Of a stretch of 64,000 bases of DNA, positions 25,106-34,766 are shown piece after piece. The notes below the pieces were generated by a model. That model worked only from the letters and a program-made list of their open reading frames with translations. It searched no databases and was not told where the DNA came from. Position numbers and translations under genes: made by a program. Where the stretch lies: contig NZ_CP082301.1 in assembly GCF_019880305.1 (NCBI RefSeq), forward strand, positions 5,642,001 through 5,706,000, written 5' to 3'. The DNA comes from Streptomyces decoyicus. GTDB taxonomy: Bacteria > Actinomycetota > Actinomycetes > Streptomycetales > Streptomycetaceae. Position 1 is the first letter of the stretch. Each line of letters opens with the position of its first letter.

Positions 25106-25969
25106 GTGCTCGCCGGCCGCAGGAGTGCACGCATCTTGTCCCCAGACCGCAAGCAATCGATTCCGGACACCGTCGATCTCGGGCTCCAGTCCGACTGCGG
25201 GAGCTGTTTCGGGCTCTGCTGTGTCGCGCTGCCGTTCGCCGCCTCGGCGGACTTCGCGATCGACAAGGACGCGGGGCGCCCCTGCCCGAACCTTCAAACG
25301 GACTTCCGCTGCGGCATCCACAGCGGCCTCCGCACGCGGGGCTTCTCCGGCTGCACCGTCTTCGACTGCTTCGGCGCCGGCCAGAAGGTCTCCCAGGTCA
25401 CCTTCGGCGGACAGGACTGGCGGCAGGCCCCGGGTACCGCCCGGCAGATGTTCGACGTCTTCCCCGTCATGCGGCAGCTGCACGAACTCCTCTGGTACCT
25501 GGCCGAGGCGCTGACCCTGCCGGCGGCCCGCCCGGTACACGCCGACCTGCGCACCGCGCTGGAGAAGACCGAGCAATTCACCCGCGGCAGCGCCCAGGAG
25601 CTCACGGAGCTCGACGTCCCGGCCCACCGGGGCGAGGTCAACGCCCTGCTGCTGCGCACCAGCGAACTCGTACGGGCCAAGGTGCCGGGCCGCAAGAAGG
25701 AGCGGCGGGGCGCCGATCTCATGGGGGCCCGCCTCAAGGGCGCCGACCTCCGGGGCGCCAACCTCCGCGGGGCCTACCTCATCGCCGCCGGCCTCACGGG
25801 TGCCGACCTGCGCACGGCGGACCTGATCGGTGCCGATCTGCGGGACGCGGACCTGGGCGGCGCCGACCTCACCGGCGCCCTCTTCCTCACCCAGTCACAG
25901 CTCAACGCGGCCAAGGGCGACGCCGGCACCAGGCTGCCGGCGGCCCTGTCCCGGCCCGCCCACTGGTAG
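25106..25969 (+). CDS. Cysteine-cluster and pentapeptide-repeat protein
   Basis: A 287-residue protein. Residues ~30-90 hold a YkgJ-like Cys cluster: C-x2-C-x3-CC (CGSCFGLCC), then PCPNL, RCGIH and GCTVFDCF, likely a Zn or Fe-S site. A helical middle (~105-190) follows. Residues ~200-265 are A-[DN]-L-x-G pentapeptide repeats (GADLRGANLRGAYL), which form a square beta-helix that can mimic DNA. The GTG at 25106 is taken as start; a TTG at 25136 with AGGAG 10 nt upstream is a real alternative and would drop ten residues. Confidence 0.8.
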   Translation: MLAGRRSARILSPDRKQSIPDTVDLGLQSDCGSCFGLCCVALPFAASADFAIDKDAGRPCPNLQTDFRCGIHSGLRTRGFSGCTVFDCFGAGQKVSQVTFGGQDWRQAPGTARQMFDVFPVMRQLHELLWYLAEALTLPAARPVHADLRTALEKTEQFTRGSAQELTELDVPAHRGEVNALLLRTSELVRAKVPGRKKERRGADLMGARLKGADLRGANLRGAYLIAAGLTGADLRTADLIGADLRDADLGGADLTGALFLTQSQLNAAKGDAGTRLPAALSRPAHW

Positions 25970-26044
25970 CGCGCCGCCTTCGATCGCTGACAGCCGATCG
26001 CTGACAGCGAACGCACGCGGGGGAACATCTTCCGGCCCGGCTGC

Positions 26045-26065
26045 ATTGAGTGGGTAAAGCTCAAC
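26045..26065 (+). promoter_or_regulatory. HAIR-like HspR operator upstream of lon
   Basis: ATTGAGT (26045-26051), 7-nt spacer, GCTCAAC (26059-26065). The HspR/HAIR consensus is CTTGAGT-N7-ACTCAAG, so 6/7 and 5/7 positions match with exact spacing. It lies 21 bp before the lon ATG. lon is reported to belong to the HspR regulon in S. lividans, which fits. Confidence 0.72.
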
Positions 26066-26086
26066 TTGTTTGCCGAAGGGGAGATC

Positions 26087-28495
26087 ATGGCTTCGACGTC
26101 CACATCGCTCACTCTGCCCGTGCTGCCCCTCGATGACGAGGTCGTGCTCCCCGGCATGGTGGTGCCCCTGGACCTGTCCGACACGGACGTGCGGGCAGCG
26201 GTGGAGGCCGCGCAGGCCGCCGCCACCTCGGGTAACAAGCCGCGGGTGCTGCTCGTTCCCCGCGTCGACGGGACGTACGCCGGCATCGGCACGCTCGGGC
26301 GGATCGAGCAGGTCGGGCGGCTGTCCGACGGCGACCCCGGGGCGCTGATCCGGGGCCTGGGCCGGGTACGGATCGGTTCCGGCACGACCGGGCCCGGAGC
26401 CGCCCTCTGGGTGGAGGGCACGACCGTCGAGGAGACCGTCCCCGACCCGCTGCCCGGCGCGGTGGCCGAACTCGTCACGGAGTACAAGGCGCTGGCCACC
26501 AGCTGGCTGCGCAAGCGGGGTGCCTGGCAGGTCGTCGACCGCGTCCAGCAGATCGAGGACGTGCCGACGCTGGCCGACAACTCCGGCTACTCGCCGTTCC
26601 TGACCACCGAACAGAAGGTCCAGCTGCTGGAGACCGTCGATCCGGTCGCCCGGCTGAAGGCCGCCACCGAGGCGCTGCGCGAGCACCTCGCCGAGCAGGA
26701 TGTCGCCGAATCCATCGCCAAGGACGTCCAGGAAGGCGTCGACAAGCAGCAGCGGGAGTTCCTGCTGCGGCGGCAGCTGGAGGCGGTCCGCAAGGAACTC
26801 GCCGGGCTCAACGGCGACCCGGAGGACGAGGGCGACGACTACCGCGCCCGGGTCGAGGCCGCCGATCTGCCCGAGGACGTCCGCAAGGCCGCCCTCAAGG
26901 AGGTCGACAAGCTGGAGCGGTCCAGTGACCAGAACCCCGAGGGGTCCTGGATCCGCACCTGGCTGGACACCGTCCTGGAACTGCCGTGGAACGAACGGAC
27001 CGAGGACGCCTACGACATCGCCGGCGCCAAGGAGATCCTGGACGCCGACCACTCCGGCCTGGAGGACGTCAAGGAGCGGATCACCGAATACCTGGCCGTC
27101 CGCAAGCGGCGGGCCGAGCGCGGGCTCGGCCTGGTCGGCGGCCGCCGCGGAGGCGCCGTACTGGCGCTCGTCGGGCCGCCCGGTGTCGGCAAGACCTCGC
27201 TCGGTGAGTCCGTCGCACGGGCCATGGGACGCAAGTTCGTCCGGGTCGCGCTCGGCGGCGTCCGGGACGAGGCGGAGATCCGCGGCCACCGCCGGACGTA
27301 TGTCGGCGCGCTGCCGGGCCGGATCGTACGTGCCATCAAGGAAGCCGGGTCGATGAACCCGGTGGTGCTGCTCGACGAGATCGACAAGGTGGGCTCCGAC
27401 TTCCGGGGCGACCCGGCAGCCGCCCTCCTGGAGGTCCTGGACCCGGCGCAGAACCACACCTTCCGCGACCACTACCTGGAGGTCGAACTCGACCTCAGCG
27501 ATGTGGTCTTCCTGGCCACCGCCAACGTCCTCGAAGCCATCCCCGAGCCGCTGCTCGACCGGATGGAGCTGGTCCGGCTGGACGGCTACACCGAGGACGA
27601 GAAGGTCGTCATCGCCCGGGACCACCTGCTGCCGCGCCAGCTGGAGCGGGCCGGTCTGGAGCCCGGCGAGGTCACTCTGGAGGACGACGCACTGCGCAAG
27701 CTGGCGGGCGAGTACACCCGCGAGGCGGGCGTACGGAATCTGGAGCGCGCGGTCGTCAGGCTGCTGCGCAAGGTGGCCGCACAGCACGAACTGGGGCAGC
27801 AGGAGCTGCCGTTCACGGTCGGTGCGGAGCAGCTGCGCCCGCTGATCGGGCGGCCGCACCACACCCCCGAGTCGGCGCAGGACCCGGCCGTGCGGCGCAC
27901 CGCCGTGCCCGGTGTGGTCACCGGCCTCGCGGTCACCGGCGCCGGCGGCGATGTGCTCTACGTGGAGGCCTCGCTCGCCGATCCGGAGACCGGGGCGTCC
28001 GGACTCCAGCTGACCGGCCAGCTCGGCGACGTCATGAAGGAGTCCGCACACATCGCGCTGTCCTTCCTGCGCTCCCACGGCGCGGAACTGGAGCTTCCGG
28101 TCGCCGACCTGAAGGAGCGCGGTGTGCATCTGCACGTACCGGCGGGCGCGGTCCCCAAGGACGGGCCGAGCGCGGGCGTGACGATGACGACGGCACTGGC
28201 CTCGCTGCTGTCGGGCCGGCAGGTCCGGCCGGACGTGGCGATGACCGGCGAGGTCTCGCTGACCGGGCGGGTGCTGCCGATCGGCGGCGTGAAGCAGAAG
28301 CTGCTGGCGGCACACCGGGCGGGGATCACCACCGTGGTCATCCCCCAGCGCAATGAACCGGACCTGGACGATGTGCCGGCCGAGATCCTCGAAGCCCTGG
28401 AGGTCCACCCGGTCGCGGACGTCCGCCAGGTGCTGGAGCTGGCGCTGACCCCGGCGTCGAACGGGGCCGCGCCCGAGGTGCCGGTCGCGGCGTGA
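26087..28495 (+). CDS. lon: ATP-dependent Lon protease
   Basis: An 802-residue cytosolic protease. It has the N-terminal Lon substrate domain (LPVLPLDDEVVLPGMVVPL), an AAA+ module (Walker A GPPGVGKTS near residue 363, Walker B VVLLDEIDKVG), and the C-terminal peptidase domain with the Ser695/Lys738 dyad (KDGPSAGV and GGVKQKLLAAH; the 43-residue gap matches E. coli Lon). It degrades misfolded and regulatory proteins. The ATG at 26087 has AGGGGAG upstream. The HAIR-like element just upstream implies heat-shock repression by HspR. It ends at a strong hairpin. Confidence 0.97.
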   Translation: MASTSTSLTLPVLPLDDEVVLPGMVVPLDLSDTDVRAAVEAAQAAATSGNKPRVLLVPRVDGTYAGIGTLGRIEQVGRLSDGDPGALIRGLGRVRIGSGTTGPGAALWVEGTTVEETVPDPLPGAVAELVTEYKALATSWLRKRGAWQVVDRVQQIEDVPTLADNSGYSPFLTTEQKVQLLETVDPVARLKAATEALREHLAEQDVAESIAKDVQEGVDKQQREFLLRRQLEAVRKELAGLNGDPEDEGDDYRARVEAADLPEDVRKAALKEVDKLERSSDQNPEGSWIRTWLDTVLELPWNERTEDAYDIAGAKEILDADHSGLEDVKERITEYLAVRKRRAERGLGLVGGRRGGAVLALVGPPGVGKTSLGESVARAMGRKFVRVALGGVRDEAEIRGHRRTYVGALPGRIVRAIKEAGSMNPVVLLDEIDKVGSDFRGDPAAALLEVLDPAQNHTFRDHYLEVELDLSDVVFLATANVLEAIPEPLLDRMELVRLDGYTEDEKVVIARDHLLPRQLERAGLEPGEVTLEDDALRKLAGEYTREAGVRNLERAVVRLLRKVAAQHELGQQELPFTVGAEQLRPLIGRPHHTPESAQDPAVRRTAVPGVVTGLAVTGAGGDVLYVEASLADPETGASGLQLTGQLGDVMKESAHIALSFLRSHGAELELPVADLKERGVHLHVPAGAVPKDGPSAGVTMTTALASLLSGRQVRPDVAMTGEVSLTGRVLPIGGVKQKLLAAHRAGITTVVIPQRNEPDLDDVPAEILEALEVHPVADVRQVLELALTPASNGAAPEVPVAA

Positions 28496-28501
28496 CGGCA
28501 A

Positions 28502-28544
28502 CGGCGGCCGGTCCGGCTCCCGCAGAGGGCCGGGCCGGCCGCCG
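28502..28544. terminator. Bidirectional terminator after lon
   Basis: CGGCGGCCGG (28502-28511) pairs with CCGGCCGCCG (28535-28544), and pairing continues inward, with two G-T wobbles, to about 18 bp. It lies between the convergent lon and lysozyme genes. Confidence 0.75.
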
Positions 28545-28573
28545 CGTGGCAGACGGGACTTCGAAGGCGGGCG

Positions 28574-29434
28574 CTAGCCGTTGGCGAGTGCCCGGAGGCG
28601 GTCCAGCGCGCCGTTGAAGCGGTTGTGGTCACCGACCGTCGGGCCGGCCGAGGTGTACTGCCAGATGGTGTGGAAGCCCCAGCCGGCCGGGAGCTCGCCG
28701 ACCGAGGAGCCGTAGCGCGGTACCCACAGCGGGTTGACGGAGCCGAAGGCGGCGGAGTTGCCGGTGCACTGCTTCCACCAGCTCGTGGAGGTGTAGATGA
28801 CGGCATCGCGGCCGGTACGGGCCTTGTAGGTGGCGAACCAGTCCTTCATCCAGTTGACCAGTCCGGCCGCGCTCAGCCCGTAACAGGTCGCCCCGTAGGG
28901 GTTGTACTCCATGTCGAGCGCGCCGGGCAGCGTCCTGCCGTCCTTCGACCAGCCGCCGCCGTGGTTGACGAAGTAGGTGGCCTGGGCGGCACCGCTGGAG
29001 GTGTTGGGCGTGGCGAAGTGGTACGCGCCGCGGATCATCCCGGCGTTGTACGAGCCGTTGTACTGCTGCGCGAAGTAGGGGTTGGTGTAGCTGGTGGACT
29101 CCGTCGCCTTCACATAGGCGAAGCGGACGCCGCTGTTCCAGAGCGTCGGCCAGGCCACATTGCCGTTGTGGCTGCTGACGTCCACGCCCTCGACGGACGC
29201 GGCGAGCGAGGAGGCCGGCGGTGCGGTGCCGGCCGCGGTGCCTTCGTGCCGGGCGATCTGGGAACCGGCCCAGTCCTGGCCGGGGTGGGTGGGCTCCGGT
29301 GCGTGCCGGTTGGCCGCGGCGCCGGCGGTGCCCGGCAGCCCGAGGAGGAGGGAGAGGACCGCGAGAAGGACCCCGGCCACGCTCGCGAGGGAGCGTGCGG
29401 GGCGGTGGGGGGAGCCGGATCTGAGCACGGACAT
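28574..29434 (-). CDS. Secreted GH25 lysozyme (1,4-beta-N-acetylmuramidase M1 type)
   Basis: A 286-residue exported enzyme. The signal peptide spans ~1-40 (SLASVAGVLLAVLSLLLG, cleavage near AGA-A). The GH25 domain (~80-286) starts at VEGVDVSSHNGNV and contains the catalytic acidic pair in GALDMEYNPYG, with FAYVKATES and WQYTSAG as further family motifs. It cleaves the MurNAc-GlcNAc bond of peptidoglycan. The ATG at 29434 has GGAGG 5 nt upstream. Resembles cellosyl-type streptomycete muramidases. Confidence 0.93.
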   Translation of the reverse strand: MSVLRSGSPHRPARSLASVAGVLLAVLSLLLGLPGTAGAAANRHAPEPTHPGQDWAGSQIARHEGTAAGTAPPASSLAASVEGVDVSSHNGNVAWPTLWNSGVRFAYVKATESTSYTNPYFAQQYNGSYNAGMIRGAYHFATPNTSSGAAQATYFVNHGGGWSKDGRTLPGALDMEYNPYGATCYGLSAAGLVNWMKDWFATYKARTGRDAVIYTSTSWWKQCTGNSAAFGSVNPLWVPRYGSSVGELPAGWGFHTIWQYTSAGPTVGDHNRFNGALDRLRALANG

Positions 29435-29712
29435 ACGTGCCTCCGAAGATCTCGGTGGATGACCTGAGGGGGGAGGAGCTGACGGCATGGCGCAGGCGTG
29501 GGGACACGGAAGTGCGACGTGCATGACGCGCGGCGGAACCGCTGACAGCCGGGGGCCGCTTGGTATGGCCATGCCAGAAATGACGATACGCGCGTAGAAC
29601 GACGTGACAAAAGAGGGTCACGGGGCTGCCGTTGGTCTAATCCTGCGAAATACTGGCCGAGCTGCGGCTTCTGCCGCCGATGGCGGAAACTTTCAGGTGA
29701 GGGAAAGCGGGA

Positions 29713-30216
29713 ATGGGCGCTGACGTGCACGACACCGGAGCCGACGGTTCGACGGCGGACGGCGAACCGATTGGTGTGGACCACGTATTTCTCGCCCTGG
29801 AACGCGAATTGGCGGTATTTCTCCGCCGGGCCCGTGCCTCTTCCGGCGAATTGGCACGAGAGGTGCATCCCGATCTGGAACCCGCCGCATACGGCCTCCT
29901 CGTCCGGCTGGCCGACGCCGGCACCCAGCGGGCCACCGACCTCGCCGGCTTCTTCGGCGTAGGCAAGGCCACGATGAGCCGTCAGCTGCACGCCCTGGAG
30001 AAGCTCGGACTCGTCGCCCGTGAGCCGGACCCGGCGGACGGCCGCGCGGTCCTGGTGCGCATCACCGACGAGGGCCGCGAGCGCTTCACCCGCGTTCGCA
30101 CCGGCCGCCGCGCCCAGTACGCCCGCCGTCTCGCCTCCTGGGACCGCGCCGAGGTCGCCGAACTGGCCCGTCTGCTGCACCGGCTGAACGCGGAGCAGGA
30201 GGGGGACGAGGTGTAG
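29713..30216 (+). CDS. MarR family transcriptional regulator
   Basis: A 167-residue regulator with a winged helix at ~60-130: RATDLAGFFGVGKATMSRQLHALEKLGLV, then the wing REPDPADGRAVLVRITDEG. The N-terminal ~25 residues are polar and likely disordered. It is divergent from the lysozyme gene across 278 bp, so it could control that gene or itself. No clear palindrome stood out. Ligand unknown. Confidence 0.88.
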   Translation: MGADVHDTGADGSTADGEPIGVDHVFLALERELAVFLRRARASSGELAREVHPDLEPAAYGLLVRLADAGTQRATDLAGFFGVGKATMSRQLHALEKLGLVAREPDPADGRAVLVRITDEGRERFTRVRTGRRAQYARRLASWDRAEVAELARLLHRLNAEQEGDEV

Positions 30217-30289
30217 GGGCACCCGGCAGGGCGCAGCGGCCGGCGCCGTACCGGCCCCGGACCCGCGCCGCCGTGGTGCCGTTCCGTCG

Positions 30290-30315
30290 CGGCGGGAGAA
30301 TTTCTCCGCCCGCCG
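30290..30315. terminator. Imperfect hairpin between convergent genes
   Basis: CGGCGGG (30290-30296) pairs with CCCGCCG (30309-30315). A 2-nt bulge and an inner AGA/TCT extension follow. It is short but well placed between the MarR and PP2C-like genes. Confidence 0.45.
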
Positions 30316-30322
30316 GTGATTG

Positions 30323-31168
30323 TCACGGAGCCACAAAAATCACCGCCGCGTCATCCCGCGCCTTGCCGCGCGGATACGCCGTCCCCGCCGGGTCCGCCGC
30401 CTCCGACGCCCGCACCCGGTCGATCAGCGCCTGGGGGCCCTGTGCGGCCACCAGGGCCACGCAGTCGGCCCAGGAGCCCTCGTGGAAGACCTCCGCCCAG
30501 CGGCTCGCCCCGTCACTGAGCGCCGTCAGGGAGCGCAGGCCGGAGCGCGGGGTGCTGCCGGACACCGCACGGGCGGCCACCGCCGGGTCGGCGGCCGCGG
30601 TGAAGAACCCGCCCTCCGCATTGCGCAGCGCCTCGACCGCGCGGACGTACTTCCGGACCGCGGCGGCCCGTTCCGCCGAGCCGCGCGGCAGCGCCCGTAC
30701 GGCGGCGCGCCGTTCCCGGACCGCAGGGGGCATATCGTCCAGCCGCGGGTCGAGCACCGGGTGCACCGAGCCGTCCGGCCGTTCCAGGAGGAGCACCGAA
30801 TCGGACAGGACGAGGTGTTCGACCGTGTCCCCGGACCACCGTGCGGCGACCACGGTTGCCTGCGGAGTGCGAGGGTGAGAAAGGTCACAGGTCGCCCGAT
30901 GGATATCAGCCGTCCGGGAGATGGCCGCGGCGAGAACCTCAGGGAGTGTCATATCCCGGTGTGAAACCGACAGTTCCAGCATTGCGCCCCCGAGCCGCGC
31001 GGTGAACCACGGCACCGGGTGGACGCAGCCGTAGTCCCCCTCGGGAGGGGTCACGCCGTCCAGCAGGACGAGAGCGCCGCCCTGGCCGGAGGCCGGCAGG
31101 GCGACCGATGCGTAGTCCTCGTTTGGGCGTTGGGGGTCGCCCGGCTCGGTGGCGAGTTCGATGCGCAT
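30323..31168 (-). CDS. PP2C-like protein phosphatase domain protein
   Basis: A 281-residue protein with traces of PP2C metal-binding motifs: an N-terminal PNEDYASV, LVLLDGVTPPEG, VLSDSVLLL, ALSDGASRW and a C-terminal RDDAAVIFVAP. The order and spacing match a metal-dependent Ser/Thr phosphatase fold, although the first motif (usually RxxNED) is partly altered. It is cytosolic with no sensor domain. The ATG at 31168 is the likely start. It is divergent from the conservon but separated by 436 bp. Confidence 0.72.
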   Translation of the reverse strand: MRIELATEPGDPQRPNEDYASVALPASGQGGALVLLDGVTPPEGDYGCVHPVPWFTARLGGAMLELSVSHRDMTLPEVLAAAISRTADIHRATCDLSHPRTPQATVVAARWSGDTVEHLVLSDSVLLLERPDGSVHPVLDPRLDDMPPAVRERRAAVRALPRGSAERAAAVRKYVRAVEALRNAEGGFFTAAADPAVAARAVSGSTPRSGLRSLTALSDGASRWAEVFHEGSWADCVALVAAQGPQALIDRVRASEAADPAGTAYPRGKARDDAAVIFVAP

Positions 31169-31604
31169 GGCCGTAAGTCTGCCGGAGGCCCCGCTCCCGC
31201 CCCCGGTGACGGGCGGTCGCGGCGGCGCCGGAGGGCGGCCGGGCGGCGGCGTACCGGAGGTAAGGACCGCGGGGCCGGCGGCATGCGGGCGCGCATCTTT
31301 CCAGGAGCGGTCCGCATCTCCAAACCCGTTCGGGGTTGCGCAAGGGTGCGGCCGAAAACATCGGCGCACGGAAGTTGATGGCCAAACTCCGATTGATGTT
31401 CACTCCTTCAGGTGGCCGGGCATGTGTTGCCGAGCCACTGCGCGGCGCCGGTGGAATGGTCGTTGCCCGGATCATGGGGTGAGGCCAGGACGTTCGTTGT
31501 GACGCGCAGAGCCGGGCTGTTTCCCCTCGCGGAAGTGTGTGCTGCTGCGGTCTTCGCGCAGGTCCGCCCCGTGAGCGGAGAGCGAGCCGGGTCCGCGACG
31601 CCGG
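31169..31604. other. 436-bp divergent intergenic region before the conservon
   Basis: No gene seen. An AT-richer patch at about 31345-31410 may hold the conservon promoter. No clear operator or hairpin was recognised. Confidence 0.35.
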
Positions 31605-34600
31605 ATGGCGTGGACAGGCGAGACAGGAATGCGAGCAGCGGTGCGGAAGATGCGGCTTCGAGGCGGCGCAAGGAAGCCGGGATCACCGGCCGGTTCGGTC
31701 TCGGGACCGACCACGGGCTCGGGTCCTGGTAAGGGACCGGGCAGGACGGAGGGCGGCGAGGACCGCCCGGGAGGGCGTCCCGCGCGGGTGCGCAACCGAC
31801 TCGTCGGAGCGGTGGCCGTTGTTGCCGCCGCCGTGCTGGGCGCCGGTGCCCCCGGGCTGATGGCCACGGCCGACAACGCCACCAACAGCCAGCAACTGGT
31901 CGGCCTCGCCGAGCTGAACGCCCGCGCCATCGCACTGGCGCACTCCCTCGCCGACGAACGCGACGGTATGACCGCATACGTCGCCACGGGACGCGGCAGC
32001 CATACGGCCGCGGGGCTGGGCAACGCCGCCACCAACGCCGCGCGGGCCGACGACGCCAAGGTCTCCACGGCCCAGCGCGCCCGCGTGGACCGGCAGATCG
32101 ACGAGCTGCGCACCGAGGCCCGGGACGGCTCGGGCGGCACCGCCGCGTACAAGGCCGCGGCCAAGCTGCTGGACACGCTCCCGCAAACCCGTCAAAAGGC
32201 GCTGTCCGGGGCCGGATCGGCCGAGCAGATCCATAGCGCCTATACCCAGGCCCTCCAGGCACTCGGTGCGATCGGCGACGACATCGCCCGTGGACTGCCC
32301 GCCCGCGCGGACTCCTCCGGAGCCGACACCCGCGCGCTGCCCGCCCTCGGCCGCGCCGTCGAACAGGCCGCCGACACCCGTGCCCTGCTGCTCGCCGGGC
32401 TCAAGGCGGGCGGCAGTCAGCCCCGGCTGACGGCCCTCGCCCAGGTCTCCCATCTGCGCGAACAGGGCGCGCTGGGGGACTTCCAGCAGGCCGCGAGCCA
32501 GGGCGCCCGGGACCGTTATGTCCGTACCGTCAACGGCGCGGACGTCAACACCGCCGAGCGCTATCTGACCCGGCTGACCGACCAGCCCCGTCTGGACGCC
32601 ACCGATCTGCGGCTCAACCGCCGGCGGGTCGAGGAGACCCTCACCAGCCGCATCTCGCTGATCCGCGGCGTCGAATCCGCCATGGCCACCGCCGACATCC
32701 AGCGCCTCGGCGTGCTGCGCGACGACGAGGTCACCGAGCTGGAGATCCGCATCGGCCTGGAGGGGCTGTGCCTGCTGCTGGCCGTCGGCGCCGGCATCTG
32801 GGCCGCCCGCTCCCTGACCCAGCCGCTCGCCGCGCTGCGGATCGGCGCCAGGCGGCTGGCCGCCGACCCCGCGCACGAGGAGCCCATCACCTACAAGGGC
32901 CGCAACGACGAATTCGCCACCGCCGTGCAGTCCGTCAACGCGCTGCACGCCCAGGTCGGCGAGCTGGCGCGGCGCACCGCCGAACTGGAGGGCGAGCGCA
33001 AGCGGCTGGTCGGCGGCCGGCAGCGGCTGGTCGCCGAGCGCGAGGTGCTCCAGGAGCAGGGCGAGGCGCTCCAGGAGGAGATCGCCGATCTCACCGAGCG
33101 GCTGGCGGCCCTGCACGCCGGTGTGCACGGCCGGTTCGTCAACCTCTCGCTGCGCACCCTCGGCCTCGTGGAGCGCCAGCTCGGGGTCATCGAGTCGCTG
33201 GAGGAGAGCGAGCACGACCCGGAGCGGCTGGAAACCCTCTTCAAGCTGGACCACTTCGCCGCGCGGATGCGCCGCAACAGCGAGAACCTCCTCGTCCTGG
33301 CGGGCGCGGAGCAGTACGGCACCAACCACCAGGGCCCGGTACCGCTGCTGGACGTGATGCGCGCCGCGATCAGCGAGATCGAGCGCTACGAGCGGGTGCG
33401 CATCCAGTCGCTGCCGCCGCACTCCCAGGTCGCCGGTTTCGCCGCCGACGACATCAGCCACCTGGTCGCCGAACTGCTGGAGAACGCCACCGCGTTCTCG
33501 CCGCCGGACGCCCATGTCGAGCTGTCCGGCTGGCTGCTGGAGAGCGGCGAGGTCATGCTCTCGGTCCAGGACGAGGGCATAGGAATGACCTCGGAGCGGA
33601 TGGCCGAGCTCAACGAGCGGCTGACGGACGTCGAAGCCGCCTCCTCCTCCGAGACCGTCGACGAGGCCCTGGGCCTGGGTCTGTACGTGGTGGTGCGGCT
33701 GGCCGCCCGGCACGGTGTCCGGGTCCAGCTGCGGGACGCCAAGCAGGGCGGCGTCACTGCCGTCATCGTGCTGCCCGGCTCGATCCTGCCCACCCGCCCC
33801 GCCCCGACGGGCTCCCCGGCCGGTGCGCCCCGGGACGTGGCGCACACCCCCGTGCTGCCCGGCTCGGTCGCCGAGGCGAACTCCAACGCACTGCCGACAC
33901 GGGCGGCCCGCAGCAACCCGGCAGCGGTGGGCGGCACTCCCGCCCCCGCCGCGATCCCGGCCCAGGAGACCGGCCAGGGCCCGTCCCAGGACGCCGCCGC
34001 GCCCGCCGCGCCGCCCGCCGGCCACGGAGCCGCACCGGGTTCCGCACCCGACGGCACCCCGGACGCGGACCCGGCCGCCGCCGACCCGCTCGTCGCCGCC
34101 GCGGAGCGCGCGATCGACGCGGCCGGCCTCGGCGTCCCGGCACCGGGCGACGCGCAGCCGGCCGGCCCCACCACGCACTCCGGGTCCGAACCGAGCCCGT
34201 ACGGCCCGCAGTCGCCCGGCCCCTACGCCGCCACCACCAGTGGCACCGGCGAGCACCTCAGGACCGAGGACGACATCCGCCCGGCCGCGGACCCGGCGGC
34301 CGCCGGCAGCGGCCGGCATGCCGCTTCGGACCCCGAGCCCGCCGGCGCGCCCTCGTCCGACCCGTACGCCATCGGCCCGGACGAGCACATGCGCGCCGGG
34401 ACGGGCGCGGCACCCACCGACGCGGCACCCGCTGCCGCGTCCCCGGCCGAGGCACCGGCCGACCCACAGACCGCCGCCGCCCCGTCCGCGGGGGAGCGGC
34501 GGACGACCTCCATGGGGCTGCCCAAGCGCACCCCCAAGGTCGTGGCGCAGCAAGAGGCGCCGGCCGCTCCGCGCAAGAGGGGTGCGGCCAACGCCGAGGC

Positions 34601-34766
34601 GCTGCGGCGCAGGCTCGGCGGATTTCAGTCGGGAGCGCGAGACGGCCGGCGCGAGGTCGAAGCCGAGATCGCGGAACGTACAGCGGAGCTGACCATCCCA
34701 CAGACGGACACCGACGGAGCGGGGGCCCCGGGAGAGAGCCACGTTGTCGAGGAGGCACGCGATTGA
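31605..34766 (+). CDS. cvnA: Conservon CvnA: nitrate/nitrite-sensor-type histidine kinase-like protein
   Basis: A 1053-residue membrane protein. A first transmembrane helix (~66-85, VGAVAVVAAAVLGAG) is followed by an extracytoplasmic helical NIT-type sensor domain (~90-380), a second helix (LCLLLAVGAGIWAA, ~388-402), HAMP, a coiled coil (~445-505), and an ATPase domain with ELLENATAFSP (N box), DEGIGMT and LGLGLYVVV. The last ~340 residues are Pro/Ala-rich and disordered. The His phospho-acceptor region is unlike normal kinases, as usual in CvnA. CvnA is thought to act with CvnB-D like a eukaryotic receptor/GTPase complex. The start is not certain; ATG 31629 is an alternative. Confidence 0.88.
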   Translation: MAWTGETGMRAAVRKMRLRGGARKPGSPAGSVSGPTTGSGPGKGPGRTEGGEDRPGGRPARVRNRLVGAVAVVAAAVLGAGAPGLMATADNATNSQQLVGLAELNARAIALAHSLADERDGMTAYVATGRGSHTAAGLGNAATNAARADDAKVSTAQRARVDRQIDELRTEARDGSGGTAAYKAAAKLLDTLPQTRQKALSGAGSAEQIHSAYTQALQALGAIGDDIARGLPARADSSGADTRALPALGRAVEQAADTRALLLAGLKAGGSQPRLTALAQVSHLREQGALGDFQQAASQGARDRYVRTVNGADVNTAERYLTRLTDQPRLDATDLRLNRRRVEETLTSRISLIRGVESAMATADIQRLGVLRDDEVTELEIRIGLEGLCLLLAVGAGIWAARSLTQPLAALRIGARRLAADPAHEEPITYKGRNDEFATAVQSVNALHAQVGELARRTAELEGERKRLVGGRQRLVAEREVLQEQGEALQEEIADLTERLAALHAGVHGRFVNLSLRTLGLVERQLGVIESLEESEHDPERLETLFKLDHFAARMRRNSENLLVLAGAEQYGTNHQGPVPLLDVMRAAISEIERYERVRIQSLPPHSQVAGFAADDISHLVAELLENATAFSPPDAHVELSGWLLESGEVMLSVQDEGIGMTSERMAELNERLTDVEAASSSETVDEALGLGLYVVVRLAARHGVRVQLRDAKQGGVTAVIVLPGSILPTRPAPTGSPAGAPRDVAHTPVLPGSVAEANSNALPTRAARSNPAAVGGTPAPAAIPAQETGQGPSQDAAAPAAPPAGHGAAPGSAPDGTPDADPAAADPLVAAAERAIDAAGLGVPAPGDAQPAGPTTHSGSEPSPYGPQSPGPYAATTSGTGEHLRTEDDIRPAADPAAAGSGRHAASDPEPAGAPSSDPYAIGPDEHMRAGTGAAPTDAAPAAASPAEAPADPQTAAAPSAGERRTTSMGLPKRTPKVVAQQEAPAAPRKRGAANAEALRRRLGGFQSGARDGRREVEAEIAERTAELTIPQTDTDGAGAPGESHVVEEARD

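Noticed and set aside
25895..28501. Large minus-strand frame opposite lon
   Set aside because: Antisense to lon, which has all expected motifs.
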